Origin: Spisula solida
Lineage: Eukaryota; Mollusca; Bivalvia; Venerida; Mactridae
Direction of reading: 5' to 3'
Length of the DNA stretch: 64,000 nt
NCBI GenBank assembly: GCA_947247005.1
Contig: OX365955.1
Span: forward strand, 45,797,822 to 45,861,821
Position numbers and translations under genes: made by a program. Every line of letters begins with the position of its first letter. Position 1 is the stretch's first letter. This document shows, in pieces, positions 24,001 through 36,000 of this stretch. The notes under the pieces were generated by a model. It was not told where the DNA came from and made no database searches. It saw nothing but the letters and a program-made list of their open reading frames with translations.

Positions 24001-27000
24001 TAAACTTTACATGGAAGTTGGTCAGCAACAGCAGATGACCCTATTCATTTTGTGGTCAGTAGGTCAAAGGTCAAGGTCACTGTGACCTTTACCATTTCTG
24101 ACTATTCAAATGGTTTTCGTTCAATAACTCAAGAACGCTTTCACCTAGGATCTTCAAATTTTACATGGAGGTTAGTCAGCAACAGTAGATGACCCCTTTT
24201 GATTTTGAGGTCAAAGGTCAAGGTCACTGAGACCTTCACCATTTCTTACTATTGGCTGCCATGGGGGCATACGTGTTTTACAAACATCTCTTGTTAGACT
24301 TACTATTCCAAGCACAGAGGTATACATACAAGTTGAGTTGTTGGTTTCATATGATATTTAAACAACTGTTTATTGCTTGTTCATTTTGTGCGGTATGTAC
24401 ACAAACAGTTAAGTGGTTAAGTACAAAACATGCTTATATATACATAAGTACAATTTAAATGTCACATTATGTAAAAATGCAAAATAAGTAAATAAATTTT
24501 GTTCTAGTAACATTTATTATAATAATATTTTTGCTATGAATGAATTCACTTAATATGACTTCAAATATGATGTAATCTAAGGTACATGTCCAAGCTTAAA
24601 GACTACAGAAATGGAATAGATTTTTTTCTCCGCTAAATATATATTGCCACGTTTCTTAAACAATGGTTAGTTAATTAGTATTTTATTACACGCTCATTTC
24701 TTAGCCAGTAACCAGGGAAACAAAATAATAAAACATTAGTACATTGATCATTCCTATTTTGTTATGAGGGTAACTTTATTCATGTTAAACTAATAATTTT
24801 GCTTTGTCTGTGAGTAATATATATCTTTAATTGCACATCTAACTGTGTGTTTTCACATTGGGAAGGTGATTTGTATGTGATGACCTTGTTTGCTGTGTTT
24901 GTTGTAGATTTAGATCTGGCCGCACACGAGGTTCCGATATCACGACACGAGGCTCCACGACACGAGGCACCCATACCACGACACCATGCACAAAATTCTT
25001 ACCAACCACCTCCGAACAAATACGGAAACAACTACAATGACTCTAACCTTGCTAACAATTTTGATGGAAGTGATAATACGCTGACGAATGAAGAGGATAG
25101 AAATGATAAAATTAGCGAATTCTACGGCCTTGGAAAATATAATAATAAATACGGACCAAACAGTTCTGGCATTAGTGATAAAAATCGTTTCATGTCTGAT
25201 ATGGACGTTCGTGCCAACACATTGCCATCAAAGCCTCTTTCTGGTGTAACCGGGGAAAAAGATTTTCGACTTCGAAGTCTTCCAGATCATGTACAGTCTA
25301 TGCCGGCACTTTATCATGAGCAGCAGCCGTTATCTCTACATGTACCCAATCATGATCAGATGAATAACAGTTACTTGAGCATAGGGCAAAAAAATATGCC
25401 GAACGGACAAAACGACATCGACCAAGATCAAAGAAAATCAGCATTCCGACGTTTGTCCGGTTCTAATTCTCTGCAGCGGATACCTAGTTACGAAGGTTAC
25501 CATGGAAACGGTCAGCCCGATGATTACAGAGGTCAAGGTCATCCCGGAGATTATAATCGTTCAATGAATTACCCTGACCCACAACAGACGGAGGTTAAAC
25601 GATTGTCTTCAGCCAGTTCACAGTTGTCTCAAAGTCGTCTGCAACCACAGAAACAAGGTAGTTTTGTCGTCTGCTGTTTGCACTGGGTGATTTTGGGGCT
25701 TCGTGTTTATAACTTCCTGTGTTATTCTATACATGTTTTGCCAGTTAATGCAATGTTCATATTGTAAACATATTTATCCATAAATAGTTTAGTATTGGTA
25801 GAATATATACCCCTATGTGTGCTGTTGTAAAATAACTGAAATTGCTTTCCATTTTGTTAAGTTCATCAGTTAAGTTTTAGGGCTAGACCAGATCATGCAT
25901 TTAGGAATTTATTCTTAATTATTCTTCAAACATTTCATAAAGCATTAAAAAGAGTTTTTACATAAATGTCACCAATTTTGCATTTAATATGTTTGCATAA
26001 TTAATTTGTTATAAAATTATATTAAGAATATCAACAAATTTTCTTAGTTTGAAATATTTGATTGCAGAACCGTTACAGAGTGACTATGGTGCTGGAGGTC
26101 AAGGTAGAGGTCAAGGTTACAGAGGTAAAGGTCAAAGGTCAGCCCCAGCAATACACACGGTTAAAGAAGACCCGGACATGCCTGACTCTCAGATTATAGT
26201 AAGTTTAACTATCAAGTATTGAGGTCTCTCACATATAGCGGGTGTTAAAGCCTAGGTCCCACTGAGTAATTCCACATCGGCGATGTTCTACAGATTTCTC
26301 CCGATACCACCAGATTCATCACAATTCCTTCTGATATCACAAAAGGTCTCATGACTTCCCCCAAGCTTCCCCTAGACCTCGAGAAACCTATTCCCGATGT
26401 CCTGATAGCTAATTAATTTCAATGGGGAGTACATTGCCGGGGCAAAATATGCTCAGTGGGACCTGGGCTTAATGTGCTTGATGTATGTCTGTTTTGCAGG
26501 GCTCGACACTAACACTGGTCCGCTGGTCCCAGACCAGTGAAAATCCAGAAGGACCAGTGAAAATTCTGGAGGACCAGTAACTGTCCTATTTACTAATTGG
26601 ACACTTGCCTTGTCGGACCAGTGGCCAAAATAGTTAGTGTCTAGGCCTGAATTTTGGTTATAGAATACTGTTGCAGACATACACCTTGTGTCAAAACCTT
26701 GTAGTTAATGTTTAATATCATGTTTTTATGTCCAGGAATCTACTGGTGAGCGAGGCATATAGTGATTGTCCTGTCCGTCCTTTGGTCCATCTGTCCCATT
26801 GAAAATGTTTACAAAACTTTCAAGTTTGTGAAACTCAAATAATTTTAAAGTCCTTCCAGGCATTCCTTTTAAACTTGACATACTTGTTTACAATTATAAA
26901 CTCCTTACATTGTCAATACCATGACATTGTATCACTTTCCAACATTTCCACTGAATTATGGCCCCTGATTGACTTAGCTTGTTATTATGGACAAGGCATC

Positions 27001-30000
27001 CACCGTGGAATCAGCTTTTATTATGTTGGGTTAATGAATATTTCTCATTTGCAGGAAACAGATTTACCTAAGAAAGTGTTTCCATTGAATGGACCTCGTC
27101 TAAGGATGAGCATATCAGCTACAGATCTTTTAGGAAAGACAGTAAGTTAACATATCCAATTTCTTATAATCTGGAGGTTCTGTGGAGGTGTTTTCGTCTT
27201 TCGATATTGGATACTGGCAAGTTTGTTCTGTATTGAAAAATGGCAAATTTTTGAAAATTAGTTCAAACTTTCTTAGCTTGACAACTGAAGAATATTTTAA
27301 GATCTATGTTTTCTTTGTGCTGGCACCAGCGTTGTTTTCTACTCACATTTGAGTGTTTTGGCAAGTTTATGTAACCAGAGTATCTCTCTTTATATAGTTC
27401 AAGGAACATCAACACAGACAGATGATGATGTAACAGACGCACTGCTAAGATTGATAACTTTGACCTTCACTTATTTCATGGATTATGCCCCCTTTTCCCC
27501 CGTGTAACAAAGTACCACAGACGAGTTTTGGCGCATCCGTTTCATGAAATCGTATAACTGACAACTGTCATAATAACATTTGACTGTTTATTTTACAGCA
27601 TGATGAGCTTGTGTTATTGTTGATACAATTAAGAAGAGATAAGGCAGAACTCAATGAACAGAGGGACGGTGTCAGGAAGTCTATAGAACAAACCAGACCT
27701 GCAGAATTCTACTACAGAAAATTGTAAGCTTTTAAATTATAGTTAGTGGCCTTTTATATACAAATGTACTTTTTGTTTGTCTTTCTATAGAATGTACATA
27801 GTAATTGTCTGAAAATATTAAGCACATCCTTGACTTTAATTTTATGTATGAATATTTTGGCCCTTTAAATGAATCTTTTATAAATTAATTCTTAAATTGA
27901 AAATGAGAGGTGAATACAGACAAGTAGTGAACTGTAGTCATATGTATTTTAGGGCTGACTGCATGTTTAATATCTCACTCTTCTCTCTTTTAGACAAAAC
28001 GAGGGACGACCAATAGATAGTGAGAAGGAATTGCAGCATCGGAAGTACTTGGACACGAAACATAAACTTGATGAAGTGGAGAAAAAGGTATAAACCACTA
28101 ATAACAATATTCTAGGGTTCATAATTATGATTTCCAGCTTTTTCTAACTTCGGAGAACCGGTCCTGGCCCAGGTACAATAAGCCTGGGAAGTAGGGAAGG
28201 CAGCACTCAATTGAAACAACAGAAGAGTCATATGAAGACTACCATGTTATATCATGACAATGGTCATCCAGTTCTTGAATTACCATCTTTGGTATGTATT
28301 GAACTGTATCCTGGTTGTCATATTATATCAACTGTAACAGTATTATATTTGATGACTTTTGGTATGTCACAGCCTGGAATAAAACATACAACATCACAAG
28401 CACATGGGCTGGTTGATCAGCACTGCCTGTTGATGACAGGAACAAAGTCGAAAAAATCAAATAAAATGACAAAAGTACCTTACTTCCAAAATTTTGTAAC
28501 TTAGAAATATTCTTTTATGTTGAATTTAAAAGATGTGTAAAATCAGAGACTTGATGATTATATTTACAGTTAGAGGTATATAAGCCTTTGGTTAACCTTG
28601 TATGTAATATGGTGACAATGGGCAGCTTGTATGGAGGAGATAATCTCATGTTAGCCACAGAATATAGAAAGGTAAGAAATGTACTTGATAAGAACAAAAC
28701 TATAAGGTATCTTTTTCTGTTTAAACACCAAGTCATTGTACATTCATTTAGTTGATTTCACAACAGTGCATGGCAGTCTTGAAAAATGTACCCGTACATA
28801 ATAGTGTTGTTATCCCTATATCAACCCATTACTGAGTTATGGCCCTTTATCAGGGCTCGACACTAACACTGGTCCGCTGGTCCGAGACCAGTGAAAATCC
28901 AGAAGGACCAGTGAAAATTCTGGAGGACCAGTAACTGTCCTATTTACAAATTTGGCGGTTTTGCCCTGTCGGACCAGTGCCCAAAATAGTTAGTGTCAAG
29001 GCCTGTTTATTGTTTTACACTTACAAATTTTGTCTGCGCTATTTCTCTGTTACCAATGGTCGGATTTCAATAAAACTTTGCATGAATGATCAGTACCAAG
29101 TCTAGTTGTGCATATCGTGGGCACATGCCAGTAGGATAAATTTAAAGGGAGTTGTGGCCCTTTGCTTTTTTACACTATTAATTTTGTCCACGCTATTGGA
29201 CAAACTCTGTTACCAATGGTCGGATTTCATCGAAACTTTGCAAGATTGATTAGTACTTGGTTTAGTGGTGCATATCGTCGGCACACATTGGTCAGATCAA
29301 TTTTAAGGGAGTCATTGCCCTTACTAACTTTAGTTGTTTGTCAGAGCACATCTAATTGACTGTGTCAAGCAGTATCTGGGGGTATTCATCACATTCAGTG
29401 ATATTTCTTGTTTGCGCTACGTTTTTGAGGGTTATAATGCTTTCATACTCTGCATTGCTAGGTGTTGGCGCAATAGTGGTTCGAAACCCACTATACATGC
29501 AAACTTTTGGTCTGAAATGTTCCTACTTACAATATGAATCAATCATAATAATGGCTGCTTTATAAATTGATCATTAAAGCACGTTATAGGCACTGTCAGG
29601 AATCACTATGTTCAGATTGTTTCATTACTACACTACCATGGTAATTTAACAAGCTTTATAGTGAAAGTTAATTGATCAAAATACGTTTAGAAAGCAGTAA
29701 GTGTGTTTTCTTTGAATTCCACTGAGACTGTCATAAGTCTGTGGTCGTTTGGAGTGGTATTCAATATTGATCTTACTGGACTTGAAGGATCAGGATAACC
29801 CATCAGATCACACCATATTAAACTCTTGGTCAGTAACAGGCGTTATGATTGGCTATCCTTATTCTCCAATTAAATAAGATTAGTATTGAATACAACCTCT
29901 GTTTGTACCAGCCAGATTAGCCAATGACTTCTGACTTTGAGGCAGTAAACAAAATTTTTTCAAGTTATTTGTTCTAAACCCTTGCAACATTTATTATGAT

Positions 30001-33000
30001 GGTGATAATTATTTGACAGCATCTATTGTCACCGGAACAATATTCTCCACCTAAGAAGATGTTAGAGTTCTCCAGGAGACTTCAAGAGGATCAGGTACTA
30101 CAAGATATAGAAGATGACGTCAAACAGCTGACACAGGAACAGGCTGATCTAGAGGTGAGATATCTCTAACTGTAATCATACTCCTAAAGTCTGCAGTAAA
30201 ACATAAATCATTGTTGTATGAAGTATAGTCAAACATGTGTTAGTGGTATTTCAATCAAGCTACCGCCTCCTCAATAGCCTAGTGACAGAGTGTCCTCTTC
30301 GAGTGTGGGAGGTCCCGCCACGTCATACCAAAGACGAAATAAAAATGGTACCAGAAATTCACTTGCTAGACGCCCAGCATAAAAAGAAAACTGGCTTCTC
30401 TTCTCTCAACCCTCGTGGCGATGGCTAACATCAACTACCTGGCCTTCATTTTAGTTCTAAATATTCTCCTAAATCTTATATCCTACAAGAGTTCCTTGTC
30501 ATATCAATTACAGACAACCCTGCATTAATGCTACCTGAATTAAGCAGTCACCTGTCTTAAATAGCTAATATATCACATCCCAAGCAGACAATTGTTTAAT
30601 CACGGTAGTAATCACAGAACTGAGAAATCTGCCATTTGTTTAATTAACGCAAATACTTAACAGCTACCTGCTTTAAACGACCAAATCTGATGAATCTCTA
30701 TTGAACTTTTATTGTATTTAGGTATTTTTACAGTCTTCCAGTATACAAAGTCTTGATATACACTATTAGTTTATCATTACACTTCACATTGACCTAATTT
30801 TGGACTTAGACTTATTAAGCGTCCAATTCTTGTTAACCCAAATTTAGTCTTGCATCAAGGCGTTGCCTTCAAACTTGGCATACTTGTTTACCATCATAAG
30901 CGCCTTACACTATCAAAGCCATGTAACACTATCCAACATGTTAACAGAATTGGGGCCCCTGATTGACTTAGCTTTTTTTGTGGACAAGGCTTCCATGGGG
31001 GCATAAGCGTTTATTGAACACAGTCTTGATATAGTAGATTCTTAATTATGTACTGACTTACTTCGCTTAATTATGATTTACAAACTTTATTTACAGTTCG
31101 ATGAATTTGAGGTGAACTAGCTTATTGTTGGTGTTTTAGATTTTGTTTTCATTTTTGTTGTTAGATGGAGTTATTTCCCTTGCTTTTTACTTGCTACATG
31201 GCCGCACAATCAGTTTGCTATTTGTTTACTGTAGAAATTTCACATTTGTTTGTGCTTCAATAAGATCTATTGTAGTATTTCTTATCAAACTATTTAGTTG
31301 ACTGTTGTCTGTCTACTTGTCTGTTTCTATTAATGACGATTCTCATATACATCCAGGCCCTTCCCAGGGGCAGAAGGCGCTGTGGTACCCCCGCGCCTTA
31401 TTATAAAGCCAGAATTAGCTTTACGCCAGTGCCTTAAATCCTAGAATGGTGTCTTTAAATCAGTAAGAGTGTTAATATTTTGGTCTGTATTGCTTGGTTT
31501 GTGTGAATAAGTTTTAAATGAGCCTTTAAATTAAGGATAACCATGCAGTTACCACTTTTAATTTTTTTAGTCATTCTCACGGATATGCGTAGCTCAAATC
31601 CTAGCAATGTCCCAACACCTTCTTTGGAAGGGCCTGACACCAACCTGGTCTGCTGTGTTGATAAAGTGCTGTGCTGCTAGCCTAAAAATCATGGGTTTAA
31701 AACGTAGATGGTTCTTCTGTGATGAATTAATGCAACCAAAGTCAAATATCTGTGAGCCTCCGTAGCTCAGTGGTTAACGCGTTTGCGGTCTAATCTGGCA
31801 ACCTGGGTTCAAATACAGGTGGACGGGCACTCATATGCCTGCCATATTTCAGCAGAAAGCTGACTGGCAAATAAAGGCTATGCTCGGCTCGGCATCTGTG
31901 CCATCTTAACTCTTTGAATTTATAGGTTGAGGTTTTGCATTTGTTTTCAGAGGATCTGGCAAGTACTGGTTGGTAACAATAAATGCTTGTTAGGTCAACT
32001 ATGAATTTGCAAGAAACTGATTTGGCAAATAATTGCAAAAAGAAAAAATTGCGAATGCTACCTGATGTATATTAAAAAACTATTTGTGTTACGAAATGAT
32101 AAAAAGTATCGTAGTCATTTTGTTATGCTTTCAAATTTACAATTTAGATCTATTGGGCTTGACATTGTCGCACTCTCAGTGACTTTCTGTGTCTTCTTCA
32201 CAAACTTTTATACTGTGATTAGCGGTCTTCTTTCATAGGGTTTTATTGTATTGTGAAAAGGGGCCTGGGTCTTTTATTTATTTTTTTTATGAAAAACTTT
32301 TCAAGATTACTTCTTGAACTTGCTGCATTCTTCGTTTTCTTTTTCTCTCTGAATATTTTGATTTAAGTCACTTGAATTTATCACTCTACGTGTGTTTAAT
32401 GAATTAGCTCTATTAACTGCAACTGTGTGAAATATGTAGTATTGCTTAAATCTCATTCAAAGGCTTAAATTTAACTGCACAATTTTAAAGTCCAATATCA
32501 TTTTTATTTTGAGATGATTTGAGAGTGAAATTGGGACCTTAAAGTTGGAAATCAAGGGCACAATGCCAACGGTTGTTAACGTAACAAAAATATTACAATA
32601 ATTACATGTAGTTACAACTGTTTTGCACTGAGCCCACGAAATCTAGACATCATTAACGCAGGTAGTTCATTTGTCGGCCACACTTTTACTTAATTACTGA
32701 TGCATTATTAAAACAATGTTCAAAACATAACTGAACATGATTTTATAATTTCAGGAAAAGTTAAACAGACTGTATGATCTGGACAAGATAGTGCAGGAAC
32801 AATCATTCCAGGTGACCCATCTGAAAGATGATCGGGTATGTGAATATTATGGAATTTTTATGATTGTTCATTTCTTGTCGGTTTGTGAGCTACTGATAAC
32901 ATAATATAGTAATTGTTGTACGGTAAACTGTTGTTAAAACATTCTGTTAGGGAAGCTCTGAATCATGTTAATGCAATGTATCTGTTCGTCTCCATGTTCA

Positions 33001-36000
33001 TAAAAAGCACAAAAGGGTAACTGGCTTCTCTTCTCTCATACCCTTGTCGCGATAGATAACATCAGGAATGAGGTGTTGAGAGTGATTAGTATAAGTTAGA
33101 AAAACTTGTTTCACAATCGACCTTAAATAAATTAGTATAAACTAAATGTAAGTAAAATATGTTCATAAAAGAGGAAAATACTGAGGGCTTTGTGTACCAA
33201 TGATTATAGATTACATATGATACGCTGAAATTGTTTAGCCAACTAAAATCTTAAATTTACATTCAGATTTGAATCTTAATTATTCTTTAAAACCTACAAA
33301 TTGGGGCAGCTATGATTTTGTCTTGACTGAATGATATTTAGTATTGAAAAACCCTTTATCCCTTATGATAACTGTTCTATAGATCTATAAAGATTTTAAA
33401 TTTGAACGTAAGTTTGTGATTGTAGTAAGTGCTTTGATAAAACAGTACCCAGGAGACCGTTAACATGGGTGAGCGCTATGTAGTGCTTTCCACGGGAGGT
33501 AATCCTTGCCTTCTATATTTAATTGAATTGGAGGTAACTGAATTAAGGCATTCGGTAGTGCTTTGCTTAGGCAACGGACCCCTGACGTCTGTATCTTCTA
33601 CCTTGAAGTTGTGAGTATAACATACCAGTATATTGACTGTTCTAGGAAATGTTGGAGCGAGCACTTAGTGGTTTACTGAAGAAACAAGATCAACATTGTA
33701 CCAACCCACGAGAACTTGATAAACTTATAATACAACAGAAAACTATAGAGAAGGAACTATCTCGGGTTCTTCAACAGTTAGCCGAATCTTCAAGGGTAAT
33801 TTTGAGTATTATTGTCGGGTTACGTGTGGAGCATTATGTTGGGTCTTGTCTAGCCCTGAAACCAGGTTTCCTTAGTAACATGTTAAATTTCTTGTAACTT
33901 TTTTATCTATTATCTATTAAATTTAGAACAAACATATTAATGCTTATATGGTTTTTTTACCTTTAAACAACTGGTGTATCCGCTGCAGCTAGATTCCTCA
34001 TCAGGTGGAGTCTCTATCACTGGACGTTTCGGTGCTGTCCACAACGTCCTCCAGAGGTGCGCCAGTCGAGGTTGATCAGATATCTGCTAGAAACTAGCTA
34101 GCTGCCCATCGTTGTTCTCTCTTCTGCCATAACCATTGAGAGGCTACTTCTGCTTGCTGACAGTCGTCTGCTACTTATGTTAAATATGAGTGCATAAATG
34201 TTTTGTGAAGAAAATAATTTTTGTAGCAGTTTCAAAATATGTTTTCCAGCTTTTATGGTAATGTGTATAAACTTAACTTCTTCATTCTTGTGAAATATTT
34301 GTTACTTTTCATTGTAGGAATTAGAAGAAACTACTGCAGAGAACAATAAGGTAGAACATGAGGTGGCATTGTTGAGGTCCAAGGTTCATGGAAATGTGTC
34401 TCGTAGTAAAAGTGCACCATCTTTAGTAAGTATATCTGCTATGATAACGGAAATAAAATTTGTAAAAATTGTTAAATTGAATGTATATGAAATGTGTCAT
34501 TGTTGTTTATTTCTGAAACAATAAATTAAAGGTATTATCTTTCGAAAGTTTGGTAATTGATATATGAATGTGATATCAGGGGTATTAATATTCCTGATTT
34601 ATCTGGAATTCCAGATTTGTCTTTTCCTAAAAGAGCTATGATTTCTGACCAAAATAAAAGTTATTTGATGAAAATATCTCAAGAAATGGCAAAGTTTTGG
34701 TAAATTATATCTGCTATGAAGGATGTTCATTAATAAAAAGTTTTAAAAACTGAGTTCTGTATGGGAAACAATGATGTTGAGGGCCTCTATTTTGGCAAAA
34801 ATGGTCGGCAGCATATGATTTTCTGGATTTTTAATTTGGCCCTGTTGAGACCCCTGTGATATGTAAGGTGACAGATGAACGTGAATATTTCAGTCGAGTG
34901 AATCATTACGTACTAAGATGAAAATGGAGAAGGATTTAGCCAGAGTGAAGAATATCATGGCTGGATTATCAGAAGAAGGGGCCAGGCTGCAAGAGATGAT
35001 GAGTACCTTACGAAAACCAAAATCAGCGGCTGACCCTAAAAGCCCTACATCCCCATCACAACCAGGTATTCAATTGAAACATTGTGGCTTTTGAAATGGG
35101 GTGGTAAATTCAAGGATTTCAAATCTATTTTAAAATAAAATGATTGTGGATTTGATTTTTTGGTCACTTTCATCCACGAAATATGTCGAAATGATTTTGA
35201 AGTATTGTTTGAAATGGAACGATTACAAAATTTATGTTAAATAATATGTGTCCATCGATGTTCAAACACCTTCTAGTTATAGTATTTCCCAGTGTATCTG
35301 ACAGTGTGGACTTCAAAGTATCTGGTTAAAGGTTTTAGGAAGCTGTGTATCGCTGCTATACACTGGCACATTGAAGGACCAGTGAGAGAAAACTGTCAGT
35401 ACAAAGATAATACAGGAGGCTGTTTCACCAAATTTGTATGAAAATAATTTTACTTCAGTGAAATATAAGTGAAATTTAAGACTATTACATTAATTTTCAT
35501 ACAGAAAAATTTGTAGATTTCTTCCCTATATTTATGGCAGGTGAATAGTTTGCATAAATGTGTAAGTGGTTCATTTGTTGGTGAATCGTTTGTGATATTT
35601 TCATACAAATGTTGTATAACCTCTTGGTATTTGGGTTTGTATACCAAAAAAACCTATGTTTACAGAATAATAACATACAGAACCTTAATAAATTAAAAAA
35701 ATTATGTTTGGCATTATCCAGATTGATGAAAATATTGTTTTTACATTCTAGGTGATGACCAGAATTTTGGTAAGAAACAAGGTGGCACAGGAACCACATA
35801 CTATGAGACAGATATGGATAACGGAGAGTCCAAAGATTTAGCTCGAGTGACCGCATTACTTGCATCATATAATCTGTTACCTGGTCAGTCAGTGGAAGCC
35901 ATGAGCCCCGAACCTCGTACGTATAGATCTGAAGTTCCCGAGCCTCGTTCGTACAGATCTGAAGTTCCCGAGCCTCGTTCGTACAGATCTGAAGTTCCCG

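Larger units (their letters stand above)
23565..24292. repeat. TGCCCC-type repeat element with four about 170-bp internal units
   Basis: Starts ATGCCCCCCATCTTTGATGA and ends CATGGGGGCATACGTGTTTT, a common bivalve element type. Four internal tandem units each run from ATGGTTTCCGTTCAATAACT to CTGTGACCTTTACCATTTCT. Each carries AGGTCA-type half-sites near its 3' end. Confidence 0.75.
21923..24907 (+). other. Intron 9
   Basis: Holds the second copy of the foldback MITE (22901-23320) and a long TGCCCC-type element with four internal tandem units (23565-24292). The rest is A+T-rich. Confidence 0.7.
26199..27054 (+). other. Intron 11
   Basis: Contains a Harbinger-like MITE (26249-26469), a 155-bp hAT-like MITE (26497-26651) and a TGCC-type repeat (26740-27030) up to the acceptor. 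Almost wholly transposon-derived. Confidence 0.75.
28672..30019 (+). other. Intron 15
   Basis: Contains the second 155-bp hAT-like MITE and a two-unit repeat (29020-29340). The remainder to the acceptor shows nothing clear. Confidence 0.65.
30155..32754 (+). other. Intron 16
   Basis: Contains a SINE-like repeat at 30240-30440, a TGCC-type repeat at 30840-31030 and a tRNA-derived SINE at 31752-31895. The rest is A+T-rich. Confidence 0.65.

Noticed and set aside
24847..24907. Upstream extension of exon 10 as a separate ATG-started gene
   Set aside because: The acceptor TTGTTGTAG at 24899-24907 with matching phase and continuity with exon 9 show it is an internal exon; the upstream codons are intron.
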